From assembly GCF_024213555.1 (NCBI RefSeq), contig NZ_JANAVO010000001.1, forward strand, positions 1,674,001 through 1,738,000: a stretch of DNA of 64,000 nt. The letters run 5' to 3'. The position numbers and the translations under genes were made by a program. The DNA comes from Allokutzneria sp. A3M-2-11 16 (GTDB taxonomy: Bacteria; Actinomycetota; Actinomycetes; Mycobacteriales; Pseudonocardiaceae). A model generated the notes under the pieces. The model ran no database searches, was not told the DNA's origin, and saw nothing but the letters and a program-made list of their open reading frames with translations. Positions 53,003 to 61,533 of the stretch are shown here, piece by piece (the stretch's first letter is position 1; every line of letters begins with the position of its first letter).

Positions 53003-53043
53003 TCGGCCGAACAATGGGCAATTGATCCCATTGGCTCGGCCGA
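53003..53043. promoter_or_regulatory. Inverted repeat between luxR-type and sigma genes
   Basis: TCGGCCGA-A-CAATGGG (53003-53018) faces CCCATTGG-C-TCGGCCGA (53027-53043) across eight bases, with one gap and one mismatch. It lies 45-85 bases before the luxR start and 79-119 before the sigma gene start. Suitable for a LuxR dimer acting on both promoters. Confidence 0.55.
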
Positions 53044-53121
53044 CCTCGGAAAATAGCGTGTTCACCCTGGGGAACAAGCGGTATCAGGGGGCGGACTACC
53101 CCGATGTGGGGATGGTGGCAG

Positions 53122-53664
53122 ATGACTGACGACTCGGAGTTCGCAACGGGTCTGGCCCGCTGCCGACCGGCGATGCTGGTGATCGCCCAGGGGATCATCC
53201 GGGATCGGGACGACGCCGAGGACGCCGTCCAGAGCGCTTATCTGCGGGCTTGGCACAAACGCGCACAACTGGGCGATCCAGGTGCGATCAAGTACTGGCT
53301 CGCCACCACTGTGCGGCGCGAGTGCTATGCGCTGCTCCGGGCGAAGAAGAAATGGACGGAGGCGCCGGAGGAATTCCGCAGGACGGCCTGCGACCCCGCC
53401 GAGGTGGTGACGGCGGGGGAGGCGCTGAACCGGCTGCGGCGTGCGTTCTCCCGGCTACCGAGGACCGACCAGCTGGTCTGGTACCTCAAGGTGCACAGGC
53501 ACTTCCGGCACCGGGAGATCGCGACGATCGTGCACAGCTCGGAGGGCGCGGTCGGCGCCCGGCTGCACCGGATGCGGATCGCCCTCCGAGAGGCGCTGGG
53601 TGAGCCCGCTACGACAGCCAGGCGCCGAGGCCCGGCTTCCACTCGCTCACCGTGGTCTTCGTGA
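53122..53664 (+). CDS. ECF-type RNA polymerase sigma factor
   Basis: A 180-residue sigma factor. Region 2 is RDRDDAEDAVQSAYLRAWHK (about 32-51) and region 4 is FRHREIATIVHSSEGAVGAR (about 130-150). ATG at 53122 was chosen as MTDDSEF; GTG/ATG at 53104 adds six residues with weak support. No anti-sigma factor is adjacent. The C-terminal 18 residues are basic and overlap the convergent YciI gene by 56 bases. Target promoters are unknown; perhaps linked to the divergent LuxR. Confidence 0.83.
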   Translation: MTDDSEFATGLARCRPAMLVIAQGIIRDRDDAEDAVQSAYLRAWHKRAQLGDPGAIKYWLATTVRRECYALLRAKKKWTEAPEEFRRTACDPAEVVTAGEALNRLRRAFSRLPRTDQLVWYLKVHRHFRHREIATIVHSSEGAVGARLHRMRIALREALGEPATTARRRGPASTRSPWSS

Positions 53665-53890
53665 TCACGCCCGCCTTGGTGTACGGATCAGCGTCCAGGT
53701 GGGACTGGAGCTCGTCGGCGTCCGCGGCGTCGAAGACCACGATGCCGCCGGTGTCGTCGGCGAGCGGGCCCGCCGCCAGCACGATCCCGCGCTCGGCCAG
53801 CGCGCCGAGGTGGGCGCGGTGGTCGGGACGGGCGGCGTACCTGGTGTCCCGGTCCGCGCTGTACTCCCACTTCACGACGAAGCGCGCCAT
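53609..53890 (-). CDS. YciI-family protein
   Basis: A 93-residue YCII-fold protein: MARFVVKWEYSADRDTRYAA, RPDHRAHLGALAERGIVLAA with the conserved His-Asp pair (H32, D in RPDH), and GPLADDTGGIVVFDAADADE. YciI proteins form small dimers with a His-Asp site whose chemistry is uncertain. ATG at 53890 follows GGAGG. The 3' end overlaps the convergent sigma-factor gene, so antisense pairing of the mRNAs is possible. Confidence 0.85.
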   Translation of the reverse strand: MARFVVKWEYSADRDTRYAARPDHRAHLGALAERGIVLAAGPLADDTGGIVVFDAADADELQSHLDADPYTKAGVITKTTVSEWKPGLGAWLS

Positions 53891-54034
53891 GATGACCTCC
53901 AACCTCGGGTGATCTTGCGCGCCGAACGCTAGACCACTGCGCTGCGTAATCGATTGACCGTGGATCGTCACGTTTTCTGGCACTTATCCCAAGCTGGTTG
54001 CCACAAGGGCGGCCAACCTCGGTACGGTCGTCGC

Positions 54035-54640
54035 GTGGTAGGGGACGACGCGCAGGGCCTGGGTCAGCAATCCGGTCCGAGGCCGGTCACCGTCGAACAG
54101 ACGGTAGAGCGGACGCTCGGCCACATTCGCGCACTCGATCCCGACGACCGGCCGGGCGGGAACACGCTCACGCTGGAGGACCTCTACCGCCAGCACCGGA
54201 TGCGCCTTGTCCGGCTGGCCGTGCTGCTCGTCGACGACGCCGCGACCGCCGAGGACGTGGTCCAGGAGGCGTTCACCGGGCTCTACCGCAACTGGTCCGG
54301 CCTGCGCGACGGCGCCGCCGCCGTCGGCTACCTGCGCACCGCCGTGGTCAACGGCAGCCGCTCCGTGCTGCGCCGCCGCAAGACCGCTCGCGAGTACCAG
54401 CCGCCGCACATGATCAACGCCAGGTCGGCGGAGTCCCTGGCCATGCTCACCGCCGAGCACCAGGCGGTCGTCGCCGCGCTCGGCCAGCTGCCGCCGCGGC
54501 AGCGCGAGGTGCTGGTGCTGCGCTACTACGGCGGGATGTCCGAGGCGGAGATCGCCGAGTCCACCGGCATCTCCCGCGGCACGGTGAAGTCCACCGCGAG
54601 CCGGGCGCTGGACGCGCTGCAGAAGATCATCAAGACCTGA
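54035..54640 (+). CDS. SigE-family ECF sigma factor
   Basis: A 201-residue ECF sigma factor of the actinobacterial SigE (sigma-24) family. Region 2: LRLVRLAVLLVDDAATAEDV is approximated by RMRLVRLAVLLVDDAATAED, then VVQEAFTGLYRNW. Region 4: LPPRQREVLVLRYYGGMSEA, then EIAESTGISRGTVKSTASRA. GTG at 54035 has weak ribosome-site support but precedes region 1.2-like sequence; GTG codons further upstream are possible. No anti-sigma gene. Its targets may include nearby transport or catabolic genes; not shown. Confidence 0.87.
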   Translation: MVGDDAQGLGQQSGPRPVTVEQTVERTLGHIRALDPDDRPGGNTLTLEDLYRQHRMRLVRLAVLLVDDAATAEDVVQEAFTGLYRNWSGLRDGAAAVGYLRTAVVNGSRSVLRRRKTAREYQPPHMINARSAESLAMLTAEHQAVVAALGQLPPRQREVLVLRYYGGMSEAEIAESTGISRGTVKSTASRALDALQKIIKT

Positions 54641-54692
54641 GCGAACCGGAAAGGTCTAGACCAGGCGCCGCCCGGTGCCGCAGGATGCCAGG

Positions 54693-55622
54693 GTGACCAG
54701 CCCCCCTGTTGTCGTCGCGGTCGACGTCGGCGGCACCGAGATCAAGGCCGCGCTCGTGCGCGGGCTCGCGGAGCCGACCGTGCTCCGCGAGCTGCGCCGG
54801 GCCACCCCGAAGCGCGCGAGCGGCACCGAGACCGCGGACGCCGTGGTGGCCGAGGTCACGGGCATCGTCGCCGAACTGAGCACCGAACTCGGCAGCGGGG
54901 AACGACCGGACGCGGTGGGCGTCGTGGTCCCCGGCATCGTCGACGACGACCGGCGGATCGGCGTCTTCTCCGCGAACCTGGGCTGGCGGGACTACCCCTT
55001 CGGCGAAGCGCTCGCCGCGCGCATCCCCGGGCCGCTGGCCTTCGGCCACGACGTGCGCGCGGGCGGGCTGGCCGAAGCGCGGCTCGGCGCGGGTCAAGGC
55101 TTCGACGACCTGGTGGTGCTGCCGATCGGCACCGGGATCGCCGGGGCGCTGATCATCGGTGGGCGACCGCACTCCGGCGGCGGCTACGCGGGCGAGATCG
55201 GGCACCTGGTGATCGCGGACGGCCCGGAGTGCGCGTGCGGTCAGCGCGGCTGCCTCGAACTCATCGCCTCCTCCTCCGCCGTCGCCCGCCGCTACACCGA
55301 GCGCACCGGGCGGCCGGTCGCCGGGGCGGCGGATGTCGCGGCTTTCCTGCGCGACGGCGATCCGGAGGCCAAGCTGGTCTGGGACGACGCGGTGAACGCG
55401 CTGGCCAGGGCCATCACCCACCTCGCGACGCTGTTCGCTCCGCAGGCCGTCGTGCTCGGCGGCGGGCTGGCCATGGCCGGTGAGCTGCTGACCGCGCCGC
55501 TGGAGAAGCGGCTGGACGAGCTGATCACCATCCAGCGCCTGCCGGAGCTGCGGCGGGCCGCGCTGGGTGACCGGGCCGGGTGCCTCGGCGCGGCGCTCAT
55601 GGCGATCGAGGAGGGCCGATGA
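54693..55622 (+). CDS. ROK-family sugar kinase
   Basis: A 309-residue ROK kinase. VVAVDVGGTEIKAAL is the phosphate-binding loop (7-21); LPIGTGIAGALIIGG and GGGYAGEIGHLVI follow, and CACGQRGCLE (the zinc-binding CxCGxxGCxE) is intact. ROK kinases phosphorylate glucose, N-acetylglucosamine or other sugars. Because nagA overlaps it by 4 bases (ATGA), N-acetylglucosamine is the most likely substrate. GTG at 54693 was taken as the start. Such pairs serve amino-sugar salvage and cell-wall recycling. Confidence 0.9.
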   Translation: MTSPPVVVAVDVGGTEIKAALVRGLAEPTVLRELRRATPKRASGTETADAVVAEVTGIVAELSTELGSGERPDAVGVVVPGIVDDDRRIGVFSANLGWRDYPFGEALAARIPGPLAFGHDVRAGGLAEARLGAGQGFDDLVVLPIGTGIAGALIIGGRPHSGGGYAGEIGHLVIADGPECACGQRGCLELIASSSAVARRYTERTGRPVAGAADVAAFLRDGDPEAKLVWDDAVNALARAITHLATLFAPQAVVLGGGLAMAGELLTAPLEKRLDELITIQRLPELRRAALGDRAGCLGAALMAIEEGR

Positions 55623-56764
55623 AGCTCGCTGGAGGCAGGATCGTCACGCCGGACGGGGTGCTCGACCCCGGCTGGCTGCACGTGAAGGGCGACAGGATCG
55701 CCGCGCTCGGCGAGGGCCGCGGACCCGAGCTGCCCGGCGAGGACGTGGTGGACGCGAGCGGCTGCTGGATCGTGCCCGGCTTCGTCGACGTCCACTGCCA
55801 CGGGGGCGGCGGCGAGTCCTTCTCCACACTCGACGGCGACCGGATCGCGCACGCCGTGGCCGCGCACCGCAAGCACGGCACCACCACGATGCTGGCCAGC
55901 CTGGTCACCGGCGAGATCCCCGAGCTGGCCAAGCAGGTCGCGGCGCTCGCCGAGGCCACCAGGGACGGGCTGGTCGCGGGCGTGCACCTGGAGGGGCCGT
56001 TCCTCTCCGCGGCCCGCTGCGGCGCGCACGACCCCGCACTGCTGCGCGCGCCGGACCGCGAGTCGGTGCGGACGCTGCTGGACGCCGGGGACGGCGCGGT
56101 CCGGATGATCACGCTCGCGCCCGAGCTGGACGGCGCTGTCGACGCGGTCCGGCTGCTCGCCGACAGCGGCGTGATCGCCGCGATCGGGCACACCGACGCG
56201 ACGGAAGCGCAGGTCAGGCCCGCGGTGGACGCCGGGGCCACGGTGGCGACGCACCTGTTCAACGGCATGCGCCCGCTGCACCACCGCGAACCGGGGCCGA
56301 TCGGCGCGCTGCTGGACGACGAGCGGGTCACCGTCGAGCTGATCTGCGACCTGGTGCACCTGCACCCGACCGCGGTGCGGCTGGCCGCGCGGCACGCGGG
56401 GGCCGGGCGGACCGTGTTGATCACCGACTCGATCTCCGCGTCCGGCATCGGGGACGGCGTGTACGACCTGGGCGGGCTCCAGGTCACCGTGCGCGACGGG
56501 GTGCCGACGCTGGCGGGCGGCTCCCTCGCGGGCAGCACGCTGACCATGGACGCCGCCTTCCGCAACGCCGTGGTCAACGGCGGGCTGAGCATGTCCGAGG
56601 CCGCTTTCGCCTGCTCCACCCGGCCCGCCGCGCTGCTCGGGCTCGCCGGGGCCACCGGGGCGCTCCGCGCCGGGCTCACCGCCGACCTGGTGGTGCTGGA
56701 CGCGGACCTGCGCCTGCGTTCGGTGCTGCACCGGGGCGGGTGGGTGGACACGGCGACGGCCTGA
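55619..56764 (+). CDS. nagA: N-acetylglucosamine-6-phosphate deacetylase
   Basis: A 381-residue amidohydrolase that deacetylates GlcNAc-6-phosphate. Metal and catalytic motifs are FVDVHCHGGGG (H59, H61), HLEGPFLS (E125), IGHTDA and HLFNGM (metal histidine), and ITDSISA with the catalytic Asp. Length agrees with NagA (about 380). It overlaps the ROK kinase gene, so the kinase product is probably its substrate. Together they convert GlcNAc to glucosamine-6-phosphate for glycolysis or wall synthesis. Confidence 0.94.
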   Translation: MKLAGGRIVTPDGVLDPGWLHVKGDRIAALGEGRGPELPGEDVVDASGCWIVPGFVDVHCHGGGGESFSTLDGDRIAHAVAAHRKHGTTTMLASLVTGEIPELAKQVAALAEATRDGLVAGVHLEGPFLSAARCGAHDPALLRAPDRESVRTLLDAGDGAVRMITLAPELDGAVDAVRLLADSGVIAAIGHTDATEAQVRPAVDAGATVATHLFNGMRPLHHREPGPIGALLDDERVTVELICDLVHLHPTAVRLAARHAGAGRTVLITDSISASGIGDGVYDLGGLQVTVRDGVPTLAGGSLAGSTLTMDAAFRNAVVNGGLSMSEAAFACSTRPAALLGLAGATGALRAGLTADLVVLDADLRLRSVLHRGGWVDTATA

Positions 56765-56782
56765 CCCCGCTACCTTGGAGGG

Positions 56783-57070
56783 ATGGGCCAGGCAGACGAT
56801 CCGGAGCGCTTGCTAGCCGAAGCGCTGCGGGCGCAGGCCGCCTCCACCCCGGCGAGCGGGTCGAGCGGCTCGGGCGGGTGGGGCGACAACACGGAAGCCG
56901 CCCTGCGCGCGATCACCGGCACCGGGCCGACCGAGCGCGTGGACAACGACATGCCGACCGTCCGGACGGACGGTGAGCGGGCCCCGCTGCGGCCGCGGAC
57001 GGTGCTCCTACTCGCCGTGCTGCTCGGGCTGGCGGTCGGGACTGTGGCCGGGCTCGTATCCGTGCTGTGA
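56783..57070 (+). CDS. Small membrane protein, unknown
   Basis: A 95-residue protein with an acidic, Ser/Gly-rich N-terminus (PASGSSGSGGWGDNTEAALR) and one C-terminal transmembrane helix (VLLLAVLLGLAVGTVAGLVS). A typical tail-anchored small actinobacterial protein of unknown function. ATG at 56783 follows GGAGGG. It lies 24 bases before the dedA-like gene in the same direction. Confidence 0.7.
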   Translation: MGQADDPERLLAEALRAQAASTPASGSSGSGGWGDNTEAALRAITGTGPTERVDNDMPTVRTDGERAPLRPRTVLLLAVLLGLAVGTVAGLVSVL

Positions 57071-57094
57071 CCCGAATCTGTATGGTGGGCGCTC

Positions 57095-57814
57095 GTGACG
57101 ACCGTTTTGCCCGCTCTCGCCAGCACCACGACCGAGATGGCGCTTTTCGGCATCAAGTGGCTCGATCCCGAGTACATCATCACCTCGATGGGCCACTTCG
57201 CGCTGGTGGGGATCTGCCTCATCGTCTTCGCCGAATGCGGTCTGTTCGCGTTCTTCCTGCCAGGTGACTCGCTGCTGTTCGTGGCGGGACTGTTCGTGGC
57301 CAGCGGCGCCATCAACACGCCGATCTGGCTGGTCTGCACGCTGATCACGCTGGCGGGCATCCTCGGCAACGTCGTGGGCTACGCGATCGGCTGGAAGGCC
57401 GGTCCCACCCTGTTCGACAAGCCGAACTCCAAGATCTTCAAGAAGGACTACGTCGACAAGACGCACGAGTTCTTCGAGAAGTACGGCGCGCGGGCGATCG
57501 TGCTCTCCCGGTTCGTCCCGGTGGTGCGCACGTTCATCACCGCGCTCGCCGGGGTCGGCCGGATGGAGCCGAAGAAGTACTTCACGTACTCGATCGTCGG
57601 CGGTATCGCCTGGGGCGCGGGCATCACCGTGCTCGGCTACTCGCTCGGCGGGGTCGCGTTCGTGAAGAACAACCTCACCGCCGTGCTGCTGGCCATCGTG
57701 TTCATCTCGATCCTGCCGATCATCATCGAGGTGATCAAGGCCCGCAAGGAGAAGCGGATCGAGGCGCGCGAGGCCGCCGAGAAGACGCAGATCTTCCAGA
57801 CCTACCGCGACTGA
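57095..57814 (+). CDS. DedA-family membrane protein
   Basis: A 239-residue DedA/SNARE-associated protein. FAECGLFAFFLPGDSLLFVA (about 48-67) and SRFVPVVRTFITALAGVGRM, then YFTYSIVGGIAWGAGIT, are the DedA signatures including the R-F-x-P-x-x-R motif. DedA proteins are proposed flippases for polyprenyl or phospholipids that help membrane integrity. The C-terminal 25 residues are charged. GTG at 57095. A paralogue is at 60868. Confidence 0.93.
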   Translation: MTTVLPALASTTTEMALFGIKWLDPEYIITSMGHFALVGICLIVFAECGLFAFFLPGDSLLFVAGLFVASGAINTPIWLVCTLITLAGILGNVVGYAIGWKAGPTLFDKPNSKIFKKDYVDKTHEFFEKYGARAIVLSRFVPVVRTFITALAGVGRMEPKKYFTYSIVGGIAWGAGITVLGYSLGGVAFVKNNLTAVLLAIVFISILPIIIEVIKARKEKRIEAREAAEKTQIFQTYRD

Positions 57815-57850
57815 TGCAACCCGGCGGGTGAGCGCGTCCGTAGGTGAGGC

Positions 57851-58606
57851 GTGATCACCAAGATGAAGCATCGTCTTGCCGTCAGCACGCTGGGCGCCCT
57901 GGTCGTCCTCTCCGTGCTCACCCCGCCGGGTTCGGCAGCCCCCGTTGCCACCGATTCGGCCAGACCTCAGATCGGCGTGGACGCGGGCGGGCACCTCTCG
58001 CGCGCGACCCCGGCTCCGGCGGCGACGTCGCGGCTCAGCGAGATCCCCGACATCCCGTGGCCGCCCGCCGGTGTCGTCCCGCCCAAGCACTCCGCCGAGA
58101 AGCTGCGCGAGTTCGGCGCGGCGATGGGCGAGCGCCTGGCGAAGTCCTTCCCGCAGGTGGTCCCCGAGGCGCAGAACATGCAGCTGACTCCGTGGAGCGG
58201 CGAGTGGACCGGCGTCATCGAGGACGGCCAGGACTACCTGACCACGTGGGCGGTCTACCACGACAAGATCGGCAGGACCGCCACGGCGTACCAGATCGAG
58301 GCGCCCGGCCACTTCACCAGCTCGCCGCGCAAGTGGTGCGAGATCAACTCCACCACGATCTGCACGGCGACCAAGCAGCCGGACGGTTCACTGGTGCTGC
58401 ACGGGGTGAGCAAGATCGAGACCGGCAAGGAACCCCGGCACATCGAGAGCGCGCTGCACTACCGCCTGGACGGCACCGTGGTGTGGACCTCGGCCTACGA
58501 CTACGACCCGATCTTCGACCCGAACCAGGGGCCGAACCGGGACAAGATCGCGCTGACCACCGCGCAGCTCACCGAACTGGCCACCGATCCCGCCCTGCAC
58601 CTGTAG
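57851..58606 (+). CDS. Secreted protein, unknown
   Basis: A 251-residue exported protein with signal peptide (about 1-30, ends GSAAPV). The mature part has LREFGAAMGERLAKSFPQVV, an aspartate-rich WSGEWTGVIEDGQDYLTTWA segment and a cysteine pair (KWCEINSTTICTA). A beta-rich fold seems likely. GTG at 57851 is very close to a GGTGAGG; ATG at 57863 is an alternative start without a site. I do not recognise it. It lies after the DedA gene. Confidence 0.65.
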   Translation: MITKMKHRLAVSTLGALVVLSVLTPPGSAAPVATDSARPQIGVDAGGHLSRATPAPAATSRLSEIPDIPWPPAGVVPPKHSAEKLREFGAAMGERLAKSFPQVVPEAQNMQLTPWSGEWTGVIEDGQDYLTTWAVYHDKIGRTATAYQIEAPGHFTSSPRKWCEINSTTICTATKQPDGSLVLHGVSKIETGKEPRHIESALHYRLDGTVVWTSAYDYDPIFDPNQGPNRDKIALTTAQLTELATDPALHL

Positions 58607-58616
58607 ACGGACCGGC

Positions 58617-60002
58617 TCAGCTGAACATCGACCCCGGGTTGAACACCGACCCGGGGTCGAGCGCCTTCTTGATCGCCCGGTGCGCCTCGATGCCGACCGG
58701 GCCGATCTCCCTGGCCAGCCACTCGCGCTTGATCTTGCCGACGCCGTGCTCCCCGGTGACGGTGCCGCCGAGCCGCAGGCCGACCTCCAGGATCTCGTCG
58801 AAAGCCTGCTGCGCCTTGGCGAACTGCTCGGGCGAGGACGCGTCGTAGACGATCGTCGGGTGCATGTTGCCGTCGCCCGCGTGCCCGACGACGGCGATCA
58901 CCAGGCCGCACCGCTTGCTGATCTCCTCGCAGCCGCTGATCAGCTCGCCGATCCTGGTCCTCGGCACGCACACGTCGTCGGTGAGCCAGGAGCCGTAGAC
59001 CTCCAGCGCGTTCAGCACCGCCCGCCGCGCGGTCAGCAGCATCCGGCCCTCTTCGAGGTCGGTGGTGGAGTACGCCAGGTCCGCGCCGGAGTCGGTGCAG
59101 ATCTGCTCGATCGCGGCCAGCTCCTGGAGCGCGGCCTCGCCGCCGGAGTCGGACTGGCAGATCAGCAGGGCGGCACTGCCCGCGCCCGCGCCGACCTCGG
59201 TGTTGAGGTGCTGCTCGACCGCCTTGATCGACGCCGCGTCCATGATCTCCATCAGCGACGGGACAAGGCCCTCGCGGACGATGCGGCTCACCGCGGCTCC
59301 TGCGGCGGCGGTCGAGGAGAACGAGGCGACCATCGTGCCGGGCGCCTTCGGCAGCGGGCGCAGCGCGAGGGTGGCCTGGGTGATCACGCCGAGGGTGCCC
59401 TCGCTGCCCACGAAGAGCTTGGTGAGGTCGTAGCCCGCGACGCCCTTGACGGTGCGGCGACCGGTGCGCAACACGTCCCCGTTGGCCAGCACGACTTCCA
59501 GGCCGAGCACGGAATCCGTTGTGACGCCGTACTTCACGCAGCACAGGCCGCCCGCGTTGGTCGCCAGGTTGCCGCCGATCGTGCACCAGTCGTAGCTGGA
59601 GGGGTCCGGCGGGTAGAACAGCCCGTGCTTCTCGACGGCCTGCCGGAGGTCGAGGTTGATCACGCCGGGCTCGACGACGGCCAGCCGGTTGTCCGCGTCG
59701 ATCTCGACGATCTTGTTCATCCTGGTGGTCACCAGCACCACGCAGCCGTCGATCGCGTTGGCGCCACCGGAGAGCCCGCTGCCAGCGCCGCGCGGCACGA
59801 TCGGCGTCCCGGCGGCGGCGCAGGCCAGCACGACCTGGCGCACCTGCTCGGTGTCCGACGGCAGCACCACGGCCAGCGGAGAGCCCACCGGGGCCAGCGG
59901 CATCATGTCGCGGCTGTAGCCCGCGGTGACGTCCGGATCGGTCAGCACCCCGTCTGCTCCGACGGCGGCTTTGAGCTGGTCGATGAGGGCGGCGGTGTCC
60001 AC
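58617..60002 (-). CDS. FAD-binding oxidase, GlcD type
   Basis: A 461-residue flavoprotein. The FAD domain (FAD_binding_4) has VPRGAGSGLSGGAN (69-82) and IGGNLATNAGG; the C-terminal FAD-oxidase domain has VVGHAGDGNMHPTI with the metal-binding histidines and VTGEHGVGKIKREWL. This is the GlcD/D-lactate dehydrogenase subfamily oxidising 2-hydroxy acids such as glycolate or D-lactate. Other Glc subunits are not seen, so it may act alone. The GTG start at 60002 has weak ribosome-site support. Confidence 0.9.
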   Translation of the reverse strand: MDTAALIDQLKAAVGADGVLTDPDVTAGYSRDMMPLAPVGSPLAVVLPSDTEQVRQVVLACAAAGTPIVPRGAGSGLSGGANAIDGCVVLVTTRMNKIVEIDADNRLAVVEPGVINLDLRQAVEKHGLFYPPDPSSYDWCTIGGNLATNAGGLCCVKYGVTTDSVLGLEVVLANGDVLRTGRRTVKGVAGYDLTKLFVGSEGTLGVITQATLALRPLPKAPGTMVASFSSTAAAGAAVSRIVREGLVPSLMEIMDAASIKAVEQHLNTEVGAGAGSAALLICQSDSGGEAALQELAAIEQICTDSGADLAYSTTDLEEGRMLLTARRAVLNALEVYGSWLTDDVCVPRTRIGELISGCEEISKRCGLVIAVVGHAGDGNMHPTIVYDASSPEQFAKAQQAFDEILEVGLRLGGTVTGEHGVGKIKREWLAREIGPVGIEAHRAIKKALDPGSVFNPGSMFS

Positions 60003-60045
60003 CCACCGACCGTAGTCCGCGGCGCCCTGGCTCGGCGAGGGCTCT

Positions 60046-60798
60046 TCAGCGCAGTTCGTAAGTCTCGTTCTCGGCGACCGCGACGGTGCGTCCGCCGAAG
60101 ACCTTCGCGGCGCGCCCGGCGGCGAACTCCGGCGTCATCGCGGGGCCGACGTGGGTGATCAACAGCTGCTTCACGCCGCCCTTGCGCGCGGCTTCCCCAG
60201 CGTCCTCCGGCGTGCAGTGGACCTCGGTCTGGTCGTCCGAGTCCGCCTCGCAGAGCAGCACATCCGCGCCGGTGGCCAGCTCGTCCAGCGCCGCGCACGG
60301 ACCGGTGTCGCCGGAGTAGGCCAGCACCCGGCCGTTGTGCTCGGCCCGCAGCCCAAACGCGGGGATGCCGTGGTGCACGGCGCGGCTGGTGAGCCGGAGG
60401 TCGCCGACGTCGACCTGGTGGCCGTCGTGCAGCTCGTGCTCCTCGAAGACCGCGCTCATCGCCGCCACCTGCGCGTTGGTCAGGAAGGCTTCGAGCCGCC
60501 CACCCCAGCCGATCGGCCCGTAGACCGGGATGCGGTGCCGCGGGCGCAGCTCCGAGAAGGCCAGCGCGTAGTAGGCGGAGGCCAGGTCCGCGAAGTGGTC
60601 GGCGTGCAGGTGGGAGATCCAGATCGCGCTCAGCTGATCGGGGGAGACGTGGCGCTGGAGGTTGGCGAGGGAACCGGGGCCCGCGTCGACCCACACCGCG
60701 CTCTCCTCGGTCCGCAGCAGGTACCCGGAGCAGGCGTTATCCGGGCGCGGGTAGGGCGTGCCCGCGCCGAGCACGGTCAGGCTCAACGTGCTGATCAC
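60046..60798 (-). CDS. MBL-fold metallo-hydrolase, RNase Z-like
   Basis: A 250-residue metallo-beta-lactamase-fold protein. SHLHADHFAD (H63, H65, D67, H68) is the metal-binding HxHxDH motif, AYSGDTGPC supplies the bridging Asp, and LITHVGP the last His. This form resembles RNase Z-like or arylsulfatase-like family members, and its substrate is unknown. GTG at 60798 has GGGAGG five bases upstream. Divergent from the second DedA gene. Confidence 0.87.
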   Translation of the reverse strand: MISTLSLTVLGAGTPYPRPDNACSGYLLRTEESAVWVDAGPGSLANLQRHVSPDQLSAIWISHLHADHFADLASAYYALAFSELRPRHRIPVYGPIGWGGRLEAFLTNAQVAAMSAVFEEHELHDGHQVDVGDLRLTSRAVHHGIPAFGLRAEHNGRVLAYSGDTGPCAALDELATGADVLLCEADSDDQTEVHCTPEDAGEAARKGGVKQLLITHVGPAMTPEFAAGRAAKVFGGRTVAVAENETYELR

Positions 60799-60867
60799 GT
60801 TGTCCTCCCTCCCGGTCAACCAGGAATTCACCGATGACCGGCCGCTGGTCCACGTAGGGTCGGCGAA

Positions 60868-61533
60868 GTGACGGCGACGCAGACCCTCCTGGCCTGGGAC
60901 CCGCTGGGGTCCGGCGGCCCGGTCCTGATCTGGGCCGTGGTCGTCAGCTTCATCTTCGCCGAGTGCGCGCTTGTCATCGGGCTTTTCCTACCCGGCGACT
61001 CGCTGCTGTTCACCGCCGGGGTCCTGCTCGCGCAGCAGGGACTGCCCGGCAACGCGTGGGGACTGGCCGTCGCGACGACACTGGTCGCGATCTGGGGCAA
61101 CGACGTCGGCTACCGGATCGGCGTGCGCACCGGCACCCGGGTGCTGGCCCGCGAGGGCGGCAAGGTGCTCAACCGGCAGAACCTGGAGCGGGCGCGGAAC
61201 TTCCTGGACCGCTACGGGTTCTGGGCGATCGTCGCGGCCCGCTGGCTGCCGTGGGTGCGCACGCTGGCGCCGATGATCGCGGGCGCGGCGCGGATGGACC
61301 GCGGGCGGTTCTTCTGGTCCTCGGTGATCGGCTCGATCACCTGGGCGCCGCTGCTGATCCTCTTCGGCTACTACGCGGCGGGACTGCTCGACCGGTACCC
61401 CTGGCTGAAGGTGACGGCCGCCGTCGCGTTCCTCGTGGTGGTGCTGGCCGGAACGGTCTACGGCGCAATCCGCTTCCGCCAGGACATGAAGCGGCCCATC
61501 GACGAGTCCGCCTCCTCACCAGACCGAACGTGA
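60868..61533 (+). CDS. DedA-family membrane protein
   Basis: A 221-residue DedA protein. IFAECALVIGLFLPGDSLLF, WGNDVGYRIGVRTG, RNFLDRYGFWAIVAARWLPW (RWLPWVRT motif) and FFWSSVIGSITWAPLLIL are the family's conserved blocks. It is a paralogue of the DedA gene at 57095. GTG at 60868. Convergent overlap of 18 bases with a small membrane-protein gene. Lipid transport or envelope maintenance is likely. Confidence 0.92.
   Translation: MTATQTLLAWDPLGSGGPVLIWAVVVSFIFAECALVIGLFLPGDSLLFTAGVLLAQQGLPGNAWGLAVATTLVAIWGNDVGYRIGVRTGTRVLAREGGKVLNRQNLERARNFLDRYGFWAIVAARWLPWVRTLAPMIAGAARMDRGRFFWSSVIGSITWAPLLILFGYYAAGLLDRYPWLKVTAAVAFLVVVLAGTVYGAIRFRQDMKRPIDESASSPDRT

Noticed and set aside
58631-58657. ACCCCGGGT/ACCCGGGGT hairpin as a terminator
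   Set aside because: It lies inside the last codons of the GlcD-type gene and encodes the conserved DPGSVFNPGSMF end; the symmetry follows from codon use.
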